NCBI GenBank assembly: GCA_028688905.1
Contig: JAQTXH010000001.1
Location: 854,156-918,155 of the forward strand
Reading direction: 5' to 3'
DNA length: 64,000 bases
Source of the DNA: Acidiphilium sp.
Lineage (GTDB): Bacteria > Pseudomonadota > Alphaproteobacteria > Acetobacterales > Acetobacteraceae
Below are positions 19,338 through 28,162 of the stretch, piece by piece; positions within the stretch are counted from its first letter, which is position 1, and each line of letters opens with the position of its first letter. Both the position numbers and the translations under genes were made by a program. The notes below the pieces were generated by a model that made no database searches, had not been told where the DNA came from, and saw only the letters and a program-made list of their open reading frames with translations.

Positions 19338-20176
19338 GCTGTTCTTTCGATAAGGGTATCGGGGGCACCGCCCCATTCAGCCCAGGAGCCATCATAGAGT
19401 GAACCGATTGGTAGCCCGGCGCAAACCAGGCCGAGTGAAAGCACCGCCCCGGTGACGCCTGACCCGCACATGGTGATCGGGCGGCTTTCGGAGCTGATGC
19501 CCCGGGCCGCGAAAAGATGGCGCAAGGCATCCTCGGACAACATCGTACCATCCGTGCAGAGCAGTTCGGTGAACGGCAGCGAGACAGCGCCGGGAATGTG
19601 ACCGCCTCGCATACCGGGGCGAGGCTCCGCGACGGCACCTGAGAACCTGCCGGCGGCGCGGGCATCAAGAACGATCTCGGTTTGTGTTCGCAAATTTAAT
19701 TCAATCGCGGTCCGGTCGCGAATAAGCTCGGCCCGGAGATGCGGCGTAAATTGACCCGCTGGGCGTGGGTTTGCCGCTCCCGATGCCGTCGCGCGACCTT
19801 CAGCGCACCATTTCGGTAAACCTCCGTTGAGGACCTGCACAGCATCATGGCCGAATAGGGTAAATAGCCACCATGCGCGCGCAGCCGAGAACAGACCGCG
19901 TTGATCATAAATCACAATGCGAGACTGATCGGAGACCCCCAAAGCTTCAACCATGGTGGCGAATTCGGCGGCTGGAGGCACCATGTGAGGCAGCGTCGAA
20001 ATTCGATCTGATATCATATCGATATCCAAGAATACCGCGCCGGGAATGTGGGTCGCGAGGAAAAGATCGGCGGCGCTCTGGGTTTCGGTTGGAAGATAGA
20101 ACGAAGCGTCAAAAATAATCAGGAACGGGTCGTTGCGTTGTTCATCGAGGGCCGACGTAGAAATGAGCGCATCCAT
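19334..20176 (-). CDS. sseA: 3-mercaptopyruvate sulfurtransferase (rhodanese family)
   Basis: A 280-residue protein with two rhodanese domains. The first has HIPGAVFLDIDMIS and VIYDQRGLFSAARAWWLF; the second has VLDARAAGRF, GHIPGAVSLPF and the active-site loop MCGSGVTGAVLSLGL, where CG[S/T]GVT marks mercaptopyruvate rather than thiosulfate sulfurtransferases. The chosen ATG removes ~50 non-conserved residues whose codons run over a tandem duplication. Coupled to metC, it fits sulfur amino-acid metabolism. Confidence 0.9.
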   Translation of the reverse strand: MDALISTSALDEQRNDPFLIIFDASFYLPTETQSAADLFLATHIPGAVFLDIDMISDRISTLPHMVPPAAEFATMVEALGVSDQSRIVIYDQRGLFSAARAWWLFTLFGHDAVQVLNGGLPKWCAEGRATASGAANPRPAGQFTPHLRAELIRDRTAIELNLRTQTEIVLDARAAGRFSGAVAEPRPGMRGGHIPGAVSLPFTELLCTDGTMLSEDALRHLFAARGISSESRPITMCGSGVTGAVLSLGLVCAGLPIGSLYDGSWAEWGGAPDTLIERTA

Positions 20177-20235
20177 GATCGCGATGTAGCGCACGAGGAG
20201 ACGTTTGTCTCCCCGTGCGCCGCACCGACATTGTC

Positions 20236-20265
20236 GTATTGCTATGTCTTGTATTGCTATGTCTT
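20236..20265. repeat. perfect 15-bp tandem duplication
   Basis: GTATTGCTATGTCTT is present twice head to tail with no mismatch. It spans the stop codon of the XRE regulator gene and the leader of sseA on the same strand. It looks like a recent slippage duplication; function unknown. Confidence 0.9.
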
Positions 20266-21135
20266 GGCGGCCAGAAGCGCACGCATCTGTTTTGCCGCTG
20301 CCTGACCTTTGATGGCATCGCGCCAAGTCGATTCGGCGATACGCTGATGGGTCATTACGGCATCTTCCGCACTCGTGATCATTGCGACACCTGACTGCGC
20401 GTTCGGTGTGGCATCGGTAGGAAAGGGATTTATCGCCAATGCAGCCCGCTCACGCGTACGTAACAACATGAAGGGGCCATTCAGTTCAGCACCGGAAATG
20501 ATCCCGAATTGCAGACCAATCGGCTCACTTTCCATCAGATCGATCACTCGTTCGACCTCGTGGCGCGCCACTTCGCGGCAAAGGGCGCGCAAACGATCAG
20601 AAAGCGGCAAAATGCCGGCAATCCCATCTTCGAGGAATTTTTGGACCGCGTTGGTCGTAAAAATCGCGATCACTGAGGGGCGGCGCGCGATGAACATTCG
20701 CTTCCGGGCCGCCAGCGCGCCCAAAACCTGTTCGGCGGCAGTCCGTGCCATACCACGGTCGGTGCCGATGTGTTCGGCATGTTCGTCAAAGATTTGCGCC
20801 AGCACGGCATCGTACTCGTCGGAGGTCGTCAAATAGCAGACCGGACCGTAGAGTTGCAGAATCTGGTCCGCGGTTTCTTCGAGTTGGCGAACCCGCTCCA
20901 AATAGCCAATCGGACGACTGTAATACTCAACGCCGATGCCGAGCAGCGTCAAGGGAGAAATCTTCAGAAGCTCGGCGAGTCGCTTCACAGTGTCGAGCTT
21001 GATAACCTCGCCTTTTTCATAGCGGTAGAGAGCGGCGCGCGACACGCCGAGGCGCGCAGCAATTTCCTCGGCCTTAAGGCCGGATTCCATCCTATAAGCC
21101 CGCAATTGCTGGCCTATTTCATTGAAGTGCATCAT
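20257..21135 (-). CDS. XRE-family transcriptional regulator with unknown C-terminal domain
   Basis: A 292-residue protein. Residues ~5-60 form an HTH: IGQQLRAYRMESGLKAEEIA, RLGVSRAALYRYEKGEVIKL, VKRLAELLKISP. The remaining ~230 residues are not a cupin and I do not recognise them; they include YYSRPIGYLERVRQLEETADQ and an AALAARKRMF-like helical stretch. Tandem Met codons allow a start one codon later. It lies upstream of sseA-metC-hisI on the same strand and may regulate it (inference). Target and ligand are unknown. Confidence 0.8.
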   Translation of the reverse strand: MMHFNEIGQQLRAYRMESGLKAEEIAARLGVSRAALYRYEKGEVIKLDTVKRLAELLKISPLTLLGIGVEYYSRPIGYLERVRQLEETADQILQLYGPVCYLTTSDEYDAVLAQIFDEHAEHIGTDRGMARTAAEQVLGALAARKRMFIARRPSVIAIFTTNAVQKFLEDGIAGILPLSDRLRALCREVARHEVERVIDLMESEPIGLQFGIISGAELNGPFMLLRTRERAALAINPFPTDATPNAQSGVAMITSAEDAVMTHQRIAESTWRDAIKGQAAAKQMRALLAAKT

Positions 21136-21420
21136 GTTCCATCCCCACTCATGGCCGGGCCGTATCCCGGTGTTGCAGTTTGCCGTGACATTAACCGAAG
21201 AAAGACACTGAAAAAAAAGAAGCGCGGATTCAAATCATCTAACTCTCTCAAAATAACAAGCACGCTAAAGATATACTCATAAACCGCGACAAAGGCAATA
21301 GATTTTTCCAAGAAATCCAAAAAATAGGATGAAAAGCGGTAGCACACCTTCAGATGACCGCAATCGCCATCATCAACCTATTCAGGGTTGAGTTTAATAC
21401 GCTATGAAGTTGTTTCACAG
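21136..21420. other. AT-rich divergent intergenic region
   Basis: This gap separates the XRE gene from yraN and is clearly more AT-rich than its surroundings, with A-runs near 21208 and 21318. It must hold the two divergent promoters. I see no open reading frame with family similarity, no tRNA-like fold and no clear terminator; only a weak CAACC-N7-GGTTG stem just before yraN. Confidence 0.5.
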
Positions 21421-21822
21421 ATGAAATCCGAAAAAACCTTGGACGCTCTCAAAATTCGATCTAATCGCCGGAGGGCCGAGTCTAAGGGGCGAAATGCGGA
21501 AGCGATCACGGCTGCGTGGTTTGAGACCCAGGGATATACCACGCTGGCGCGCCGACTGCGCACCAGTCGTGGTGAACTCGATCTGATTGTTGCCGATGCA
21601 AGCATGGTGATTTTTGTCGAGGTAAAAGCTCGCCGGACAGCGCGCGTTGCGGCCGAATCGATCACGTCACGGCAACAGGCTCGATTGATCGGAGCGGCCG
21701 AAATCGCCCTTGCCGAAAATGCGGATTGGCAGCGCGACGCAACCCGGTTCGACGTGATTTTGGTCGTGTCCGGTGCGATCATTTCGATCCCAGATGCCTT
21801 TCGGCCCGGCGATTTACAATGA
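21421..21822 (+). CDS. yraN: YraN family protein (UPF0102, endonuclease-like)
   Basis: A 133-residue protein with the family core: KGRNAEAITAAWFETQGY, RTSRGELDLIVAD, VIFVEVKAR and the terminal FDVILV. The E-x-D...E-V-K arrangement is the restriction-endonuclease-like catalytic signature, though the cellular role is not settled. An in-frame TTG 33 nt upstream is possible; the ATG is preferred because the family starts near it. Confidence 0.88.
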   Translation: MKSEKTLDALKIRSNRRRAESKGRNAEAITAAWFETQGYTTLARRLRTSRGELDLIVADASMVIFVEVKARRTARVAAESITSRQQARLIGAAEIALAENADWQRDATRFDVILVVSGAIISIPDAFRPGDLQ

Positions 21823-21902
21823 TTGTGTCGGGCCACCCGATTTGTGCAGCCACCGCAGCCACCAAGGTGGCGTCAATCCGACACTAGATTATATGGACAC
21901 CT

Positions 21903-23951
21903 ATGAAAGACAGCTCGACAGAACCTCGGCAAAGGCAAACGATGACAGACCGCAGGTTCGCTGCGCGGATCGAACGCCGAATTCGGCACGATGTCGCATT
22001 CTGGTCGCTACGAATCACGAGATGGTGTGTTTCTGACGACGTATGCGATGTTCGAATTGATCGAAAGGGTTGCGCGACGATCGGGGCATGCTTGGAAGAA
22101 ACCGACAGTCTGATTTTGGCGCGATTGGCGGGAGAGTGGCAATACCTCGTCAAGGCAGGACTTTCTGTTGCGCTGGGCGGTTTGGCGGCAGCACGGGCGA
22201 CGGCACAGTTCGCGATTGCTGAGCATTTTTCAATCGAAGCCCGATTTGCTTGGGTTGCGGCAATGGGGGGTGACGCGCCGCCGTCGCTCGGTCAGCTTCG
22301 GGGCATTTGGGAAGCCTTGGCACCATACTGGCAAGAAGCCGTACCCGATCTGTCCGACCAGGAAGCGCTGAACTGCGTCGCGCTTTGGCCGTTAATCGGA
22401 TCAACCGAGTCAATCATGGAAACCGGGGGCGATATTCGCCTTCTACGCGATCCACAGAGCGATTTGAACGGTTACGGGTGTAGTCACCGTCCGCGGCCAT
22501 GGGCGATAACATTTGCATCGTCGACCGCGTCTTCGGTTTCCGAGCGTGGCTATGAGGCGGCCGACCGGGCGAGACTGCGGCTGACGGCCAAGCTGTTGCA
22601 AACGGGCGACCGTGGCACTCTCCAGGCGGAAGCGACCGCAGTGCGCCGCGCGATCGGACGGGGATTCGGGGTGCCGCGCGGCGGGGCGGTCGTTCTTGCA
22701 GCGTCTGGCACCGATAGCGAATTGCTGACGTTGGCGTTGAGTCATCTCGCTGCGGCAAATTATCCGATCACGACCATATTGTTGGCACCGGAAGAAACCG
22801 GCACTGGTGTGCCGATGGCAGCCATTGGCCGGCATTTTGCGGTCGACACCGCCAACGGGCACGACGTTTCGCGGGCGGCACCGATCGAGGGTTTTCGTGC
22901 TGATACGATTTTGGTGGCGATTCCATTGCGCGACGACGACGGACAGGTGAGGCTTCCGGACGCGGTAGAAATGGACATCCGAGACGCCGTAACCACGGCG
23001 GTAGCGGCTGGGCGGCGCGTGATCCTGCACGCTCTGGACTTGTCGAAAACCGGATTGCTTGCCCCTTCCATGGATTTGCTCCGGGACCTGCGTACGAATT
23101 TTAAAGGTGAACTCGATATTGTCGTTGATGCATGCCAGATGCGGATCGCACCCGAACGGATACGCGATTATCTAGCCCTCGATGCTGTGGTCCAGATTAC
23201 GGGCTCGAAGTTTCTCACCGGACCGCCATTTGCGGGGGCTGCGCTGGTTCCGCCGGCCATTGCGGCACGGCTTGCCTCAGGTATGCTGCCGGCGGGTCTG
23301 GATGCCTATTTCGGTCAGGGAGAATGGCCGCGAGGGGCCGCTGCCGCTCAAAATTTACCGTCCGGTGCAAACTATGGGTTACTTCTGCGCTGGCGGGCGG
23401 CCTTGGCGGAATATCGGGTGTTCGCGGTCGTCGATAACGAGCGTAAGACGGCGGTGATCGAACGATTCCAGGCAACGGTCAATTGCGTAATCGAACAGCA
23501 TGGAATTTTTGTGCTTCAAACGGTGCCGCCGCTGCGACGCGATGGCGACCTGTGGGACCTTCGGCGCACGGTGTTTGCCTTTGCGGTTAAATCTCCGGAA
23601 CAATCGGGCCGCCTGCTGGACCCCGTAGCAATGCGGCAGCTTTATCGATGGCTTAACGCCGATTGCTCAGCATTATTCGACTCCGCGGAAGATCGCCGGG
23701 TCGCCGCCCGCATTTGCCATATTGGGCAGCCGGTCGCTCTGCCCGACGGGAATGGCGGGCAGACCGGGTGGCTACGGGTTTCGGCTGGGGCGCGGCTGAT
23801 TTCGGGTGAACCCTCGCACCGTGGTTTGGCCGTCGAGCGGCGGCTTGACCGGGAAATGGACGATCTCGCGTCTGTGTTCGACAAGATTGTACTTCTACAT
23901 GCCCATTGGGCGCAGGTAGAGGTGGCCAACCCAGCCCCCCGATACCGGTAA
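21903..23951 (+). CDS. large unrecognised PLP-fold (aminotransferase-like) protein
   Basis: A 682-residue protein I cannot place in a named family. Residues ~1-225 have no motif I know. From ~265 a fold-type I PLP domain is visible: VVLAASGTDSELLTLAL as phosphate-binding loop, TILLAPEETGTG, ALDLSKTGLLAP, IVVDACQMRIAPERI in the position of the ring-stacking Asp, and ITGSKFLTGPPFAGAALVPP with a likely Schiff-base lysine. The last ~170 residues would be the small domain. The organisation recalls cysteine desulfurase/decarboxylase-type enzymes. A second ATG 13 codons in also has a good ribosome site. It converges with panB. Confidence 0.75.
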   Translation: MKDSSTEPRQRQTMTDRRFAARIERRIRHDVAFWSLRITRWCVSDDVCDVRIDRKGCATIGACLEETDSLILARLAGEWQYLVKAGLSVALGGLAAARATAQFAIAEHFSIEARFAWVAAMGGDAPPSLGQLRGIWEALAPYWQEAVPDLSDQEALNCVALWPLIGSTESIMETGGDIRLLRDPQSDLNGYGCSHRPRPWAITFASSTASSVSERGYEAADRARLRLTAKLLQTGDRGTLQAEATAVRRAIGRGFGVPRGGAVVLAASGTDSELLTLALSHLAAANYPITTILLAPEETGTGVPMAAIGRHFAVDTANGHDVSRAAPIEGFRADTILVAIPLRDDDGQVRLPDAVEMDIRDAVTTAVAAGRRVILHALDLSKTGLLAPSMDLLRDLRTNFKGELDIVVDACQMRIAPERIRDYLALDAVVQITGSKFLTGPPFAGAALVPPAIAARLASGMLPAGLDAYFGQGEWPRGAAAAQNLPSGANYGLLLRWRAALAEYRVFAVVDNERKTAVIERFQATVNCVIEQHGIFVLQTVPPLRRDGDLWDLRRTVFAFAVKSPEQSGRLLDPVAMRQLYRWLNADCSALFDSAEDRRVAARICHIGQPVALPDGNGGQTGWLRVSAGARLISGEPSHRGLAVERRLDREMDDLASVFDKIVLLHAHWAQVEVANPAPRYR

Positions 23952-24047
23952 GAACGGGCTGCGTCTGCCAATCCGCGCTGGAATGGAGATCAAATCGGTC
24001 GCAAGACCCTCAATGAGTCAATCCTAACAAGTCAAATAAAGCGTCAC

Positions 24048-24869
24048 TTAATCTGGTGGAAACGCGCGGATTCTGACATCCTCGGCATAGTGACCGATGG
24101 CGGCACGCACCAGGGCGGCACCATCCAGATAAGTGCGCGCAAACCCCGGCACAGTGCCGCCGCCCAGACCCAGAACATCGTGCAGGACCAGGATTTGCGC
24201 ATCGGTACCGCCGCCTGCGCCGATGCCGATGGTCGGCACAGCAACGCGCTTCGTGATCTCGGCAGCGAGCGGGGCTGGAATCGCCTCCATCAGCACCATG
24301 CGTGCGCCTGCCTCGGCCAAGGCGATCGCATCCGTGATCAATCGTGCCGCCGCGTCATCGGTTTTACCCTGTTTTTTGAAGCCGCCGAACTGGCGGACGT
24401 GCTGCGGCGTCAGGCCGATATGGGCGCAGACGGGGATCGCCCTCGCCGACAGGAAGCCGACCGTTTCGACCATAGCAGCGCCGCCTTCAAGCTTGACGAT
24501 ATCAGCACCCGCCTTGAGCAGCGACGCCGCGCTGGCAAACGCTTGGGCAGGGTTTGCTTCGAAACTGCCGAACGGCAGGTCGGCCATGATCAGGCATGTA
24601 GGTGCGGCGCGCGCAACCATTTCGGTGTGGTAGATCATATGGTCAAGGCTGACCCGCAAGGTATCGCGCCCGCCCTGCACCGCCATGCCGAGCGAATCGC
24701 CGATCAATATCCCATCGATCCCAGCCTCATCGGCGAGTTTCGCGAACGGGTAGTCGTAGGCCGTGATCAGCACGCGCCTAGTGCCGTTGCGCTTGGCATT
24801 CTCCCATGAGGTGAGCGATTTGCGATCCGGCGGACGCGCCGGTTCGGCGCGGGGGGCGATGGCATCCAT
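24048..24869 (-). CDS. panB: 3-methyl-2-oxobutanoate hydroxymethyltransferase PanB
   Basis: A 273-residue enzyme making ketopantoate, the first committed step to pantothenate and CoA. Seen are ITAYDYPFAKLADEAGIDGI, LIGDSLGMAVQG, MADLPFGSFEA, VKLEGG (Mg and substrate residues), CAHIGLTPQHV and GIGAGGGTDAQILVLHDVLG. The start ATG lies after the end of the carbonic anhydrase gene on the same strand. No panC is visible next to it. Confidence 0.95.
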   Translation of the reverse strand: MDAIAPRAEPARPPDRKSLTSWENAKRNGTRRVLITAYDYPFAKLADEAGIDGILIGDSLGMAVQGGRDTLRVSLDHMIYHTEMVARAAPTCLIMADLPFGSFEANPAQAFASAASLLKAGADIVKLEGGAAMVETVGFLSARAIPVCAHIGLTPQHVRQFGGFKKQGKTDDAAARLITDAIALAEAGARMVLMEAIPAPLAAEITKRVAVPTIGIGAGGGTDAQILVLHDVLGLGGGTVPGFARTYLDGAALVRAAIGHYAEDVRIRAFPPD

Positions 24870-24903
24870 GTTTATGCGTTCCTCGTAGCGGCTTGCGCGC
24901 AGT

Positions 24904-25533
24904 TTAGCCCAACGGGGCCGGTTCCGCGATGCTGATTTCAGCATCGGCGGTAACGTGCCGCAGCGTGCCGTTGCCGACGTCGAAATAGAACCCGAGGATC
25001 TGTAGCGTACCTGCGGCGCAGGCCGACGCGATCCACGGAAAGCTGGCAAGATTCGCCAGCGAGACCCGCACGCTCTCGATTTCGGCGTAGCGCTGCGCCG
25101 CAACCGGGTCATCGGCGATCAGCGCGGCCCGCCGCCGTGCCGGTTCGGCGATCCGCACCCAGTTCGCGACAAAATCGCCGGCCTGGGCCGGCGGGTTGTG
25201 TAACAGCGCATGAATTCCGCCGCAGGAACTATGGCCAATCACGGCAATCCGCTGCACTTTCAATACCTTGACGGCGAATTCCAGCGCAGCCGAGGTGCCG
25301 TGATTCGCCATGTCCGGCGCATAGGGTGGTACCAGATTGGCGATGTTGCGGACGGTGAACACCTCGCCCGGCGCGCAATCGAAGATCATCTCGGGGGCGA
25401 CGCGGGAATCGCAGCACCCGATCGCCATAGTGTGTGGCTGCTGGCCATCGCGGGCCAACGCCTCCAGCACCGAGCGCTGGCGGGGCCAGCGCTCGACGCG
25501 AAACCGCCTGTAACCTTCGATCAGTTCGTCCAT
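24904..25533 (-). CDS. beta-class carbonic anhydrase
   Basis: A 209-residue zinc enzyme interconverting CO2 and bicarbonate. Zinc ligands and the Asp/Arg dyad are in IGCCDSRVAPEMIF, and the second half-site is AVIGHSSCGGIHALL; RNIANLVPPY is also family-typical. AGGAAG just upstream selects this ATG over one six codons earlier. It lies upstream of panB with a 34-bp gap and may share its transcript. Confidence 0.94.
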   Translation of the reverse strand: MDELIEGYRRFRVERWPRQRSVLEALARDGQQPHTMAIGCCDSRVAPEMIFDCAPGEVFTVRNIANLVPPYAPDMANHGTSAALEFAVKVLKVQRIAVIGHSSCGGIHALLHNPPAQAGDFVANWVRIAEPARRRAALIADDPVAAQRYAEIESVRVSLANLASFPWIASACAAGTLQILGFYFDVGNGTLRHVTADAEISIAEPAPLG

Positions 25534-25590
25534 CGTGCTTCCTATCAACAAAGACGCTGCTGCACTGCGACAGGCAGGAAAGCAAGCACC

Positions 25591-25623
25591 GCTTTTTTGA
25601 AAAAAAGCAGCAAAAAACTTTTT
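25591..25623 (-). repeat. AT-rich hairpin element, copy 1
   Basis: Read on the minus strand this is AAAAGTTTTTTG-CTGC-TTTTTTTC-AAAAAAG (in segments). It closely matches a second copy at 28103-28130 in the opposite orientation. The GCTTTTTT/AAAAAAGC arms can pair. It lies in the gap between carbonic anhydrase and the M20 hydrolase. I take it for a dispersed intergenic element, possibly a transcription-stop or stability module. Confidence 0.55.
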
Positions 25624-25705
25624 CTCCCCTGGATCGGTGGCTTGTGCGATGGTCTTGCTTGATCCCGTTGCGGGCGCATATCTCGACTCTCATCATAGGT
25701 GTTTT

Positions 25706-26848
25706 ATGCCCGATTTGATTGCTGTCACGCTGACCGGCTGGCGCCGCCATTTGCACCGGCATCCTGAGCTTTCACTCAATGAAGCCGGGACGGCCGCGTT
25801 CGTTTGCGAAAAACTGGCCGAGCTTGGGATCCCGTTTAAGTCCGGCATCGGCGGCCATGGTGTGGTCGCCACCATCCGGCGGGGCGGCAATCGCAGTGTC
25901 GGGTTGCGGGCGGATATGGACGCTCTGCCGATCATCGAGGCGACCGGGCTGGCCTATGCCTCGCAAAATCCCGGTGTGATGCATGCCTGTGGCCATGATG
26001 GTCACACCGCCTCGCTGCTCGGTGCGGCGATTCTGCTGCGCGATGATCCGGCCTGGACCGGCACGGTGCATTTCGTGTTCCAGCCGGCCGAGGAAGGCTT
26101 CGGCGGGGCGCGCGCAATGATGGCCGATGGATTGTTGCAACGATTTCCGATGGAACGGATATTCGGCTACCACAACTGGCCGGGGATCGAGGCCGGCACC
26201 GTGATGATCCACGACGGGCCGATGATGGCGCAGGGCGAACGCATCGCCATCACCATCCACGGTCATGCCGGCCACGCCGCGATGCCGCATTTGACCGCCG
26301 ATCCGGTGTTGTGCGCCGGGCATATTCTGGTCGCGCTGCAATCGGTGGTGGCGCGCAACGTCAATCCGCTGGAGGCGGCGGTGGTGTCGATTTGCACGTT
26401 GCAGGCGGCGGAGGCGGAAAATCAGATTCCGGACGTGGTCACCATGCGGGGTACCTTTCGCGCGTTGATCCCCGCTGTGTTCGATCTGGTCGCCGAACGT
26501 ATTCGCACGGTGGTGACTAACACTGCCGCGGCAATGGGGTGCCAGGCCGAGATTGGGTTCGAGCGCACCGTTGCGGCCACGATCAACCACAAGGAGGAGG
26601 CCGAATTGGCGCGGCGGGCGGCGGCGAGCATCGGGTTGCCGGTGCGCACGGATTTACCGCCGACCATGGCGAGCGAGGATTTCGGCTGGTATTTGCGCGA
26701 AATTCCCGGTGCCTATGCCTGGATCGGCAACGGTCCGGCGGCGGCAGGGGCATTTTTGCATAACCAGCTCTATAATTTCAACGACGATATCCTGCCGGTC
26801 GCGGCGAATTATCTGGCCGCGACCGCCAAGGCGGCCCTCGGCGGATGA
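25706..26848 (+). CDS. M20-family amidohydrolase (hippurate hydrolase-like)
   Basis: A 380-residue dinuclear-metal amidohydrolase. Seen are RRHLHRHPELSLNE at the start, GLRADMDALPIIE, the metal motif MHACGHDGHTASLL, FQPAEEGFGGARAMMADGLL and the late TMASEDFGWYLREIPGAYAWIGNG. Members remove acyl groups from N-acyl amino acids; the exact substrate is unknown. AGGT precedes this ATG; an upstream ATG would add 23 unconserved residues. It overlaps the next gene by 4 nt (ATGA). Confidence 0.9.
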   Translation: MPDLIAVTLTGWRRHLHRHPELSLNEAGTAAFVCEKLAELGIPFKSGIGGHGVVATIRRGGNRSVGLRADMDALPIIEATGLAYASQNPGVMHACGHDGHTASLLGAAILLRDDPAWTGTVHFVFQPAEEGFGGARAMMADGLLQRFPMERIFGYHNWPGIEAGTVMIHDGPMMAQGERIAITIHGHAGHAAMPHLTADPVLCAGHILVALQSVVARNVNPLEAAVVSICTLQAAEAENQIPDVVTMRGTFRALIPAVFDLVAERIRTVVTNTAAAMGCQAEIGFERTVAATINHKEEAELARRAAASIGLPVRTDLPPTMASEDFGWYLREIPGAYAWIGNGPAAAGAFLHNQLYNFNDDILPVAANYLAATAKAALGG

Positions 26849-28101
26849 GCGCCGGGGCCGAACCGGAGGCGCTGGCCCGCTGGGTCGTGCCGATTTCAGC
26901 GACGGCGCGGCGGCATCTGGCGCGGCAGTTGGTTGGCGATGCGGCTGGTGCAGAGTCTGCGGTTTCCCCTGAACCGGAGGATTGTCCCGACCCGGCCATT
27001 TTGGTCGAGGCGGCCATTCAGGGAAAAATCGGGCTGGTCGCGGTGAATTGGCCGGGAGTTGCGCAGCCGCTGTGGTTGCGCGCCGGTTCGGGCGATGCCG
27101 CCGATCTGATCGGAGCGATGCGCGATACCGCGTCGCAATTGTGCATTCCCTTCGCACCGCGTCGGATTATCGAGATTGGTGCCGGGGCGGGTTATCGGAG
27201 CATCGCACTGGCGATTGCGCATCCCGATGCCACGATCGCCAGCGTCGAACCGATTCCGGCCCGGGCGCGGCTGCATGCGCTGAACACGCTGGCATGCCGG
27301 CGGATTATCGGGGTGCGGGCGGCGATTGCGCAATCGGCTTCGGGGTTCGGGGTTGGTAACGTGGTCGAGAGCGGTGAACCGGGTTCGGTTTGTCCTGCGA
27401 GCGGTGGGGTCGGGGCGATCTCGCTGGCGGCGCTGTATCAGAGTCTTGGCTGGGACGGGGCAGATGTTTTGCTGATCGACCCGCTGGCCTGTTCTGATCT
27501 CGATGACGCTGGGGTGGCTCCTGCGCTGGCGCTGGCGCGACTAATCGCGATCAGGCGGCCGGTTCCGGATTTGGGGGGCAACCTGGGCGACGCGACCCAC
27601 GCCCGGCGATCGAGCCGCGATTACGAACTATTCTTCAACCGCGTGTACGCTCATCCGGCCGCACCGCCGCGCCGGACTTATGCATTCGATGTCGGTGGAC
27701 CGGCGATAATGTGCAAGCGCCCCGATGGAACCGATGCGGCTTGGGCATTTTTCCCGATCGGCGATACCGGGTTCCGTCTGCATCCAAACCCGCCGGGAAC
27801 CACCCCCGCAAGTTTGATTTTGCAGCATTTTCTGGCGGGTCCGCATCGGTTCGAGTCGATGCTGCGGCTTAACCATCGCGATGCGAATTCGGTGCGGTTC
27901 CGGGTGACGATCCGGGCGGCCGATACCGGGCGGGTGATCCACCAGGGCGATACGGTGTTGCGTGCCGGCGAAACGGCTCGCTGGGGTTTCGACATGCCGC
28001 TATTTTTCGGCGATGCCACGATCGAATTCGCCACCGAAATGGCAAACGGCGACAGCAACGGCCACGCCTGGGCCGATTTTATCGATCCATCGTTTAACTA
28101 A
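26845..28101 (+). CDS. methyltransferase-like two-domain protein
   Basis: A 418-residue protein coupled to the M20 hydrolase. Around residues 102-140 it has IIEIGAGAGYRSIALAIAH followed by IASVEPIPARARLHALNTLA, a class I SAM-binding pattern like that of FkbM methyltransferases. The C-terminal ~150 residues look like a beta-rich domain (RFRVTIRAADTGRVIHQG, FFGDATIEFATEM) that I do not recognise. Substrate is unknown. Its stop is immediately followed by AT-rich element copy 2. Confidence 0.6.
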   Translation: MSAGAEPEALARWVVPISATARRHLARQLVGDAAGAESAVSPEPEDCPDPAILVEAAIQGKIGLVAVNWPGVAQPLWLRAGSGDAADLIGAMRDTASQLCIPFAPRRIIEIGAGAGYRSIALAIAHPDATIASVEPIPARARLHALNTLACRRIIGVRAAIAQSASGFGVGNVVESGEPGSVCPASGGVGAISLAALYQSLGWDGADVLLIDPLACSDLDDAGVAPALALARLIAIRRPVPDLGGNLGDATHARRSSRDYELFFNRVYAHPAAPPRRTYAFDVGGPAIMCKRPDGTDAAWAFFPIGDTGFRLHPNPPGTTPASLILQHFLAGPHRFESMLRLNHRDANSVRFRVTIRAADTGRVIHQGDTVLRAGETARWGFDMPLFFGDATIEFATEMANGDSNGHAWADFIDPSFN

Positions 28102-28102
28102 C

Positions 28103-28130
28103 AAAAGTTTTTTGGTTTTTTTTCAAAAAA
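28103..28130 (+). repeat. AT-rich hairpin element, copy 2
   Basis: AAAAGTTTTTTG-GT-TTTTTTTC-AAAAAAG, the same arrangement as copy 1 with a shorter centre. It starts directly after the methyltransferase-like gene and precedes recO. The TTTTTTTC/AAAAAAG arms can form a stem, and the T-rich body could terminate transcription. Confidence 0.55.
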
Positions 28131-28162
28131 GAACTCTTCCTTAACTTATCAGGCTTATCCGA

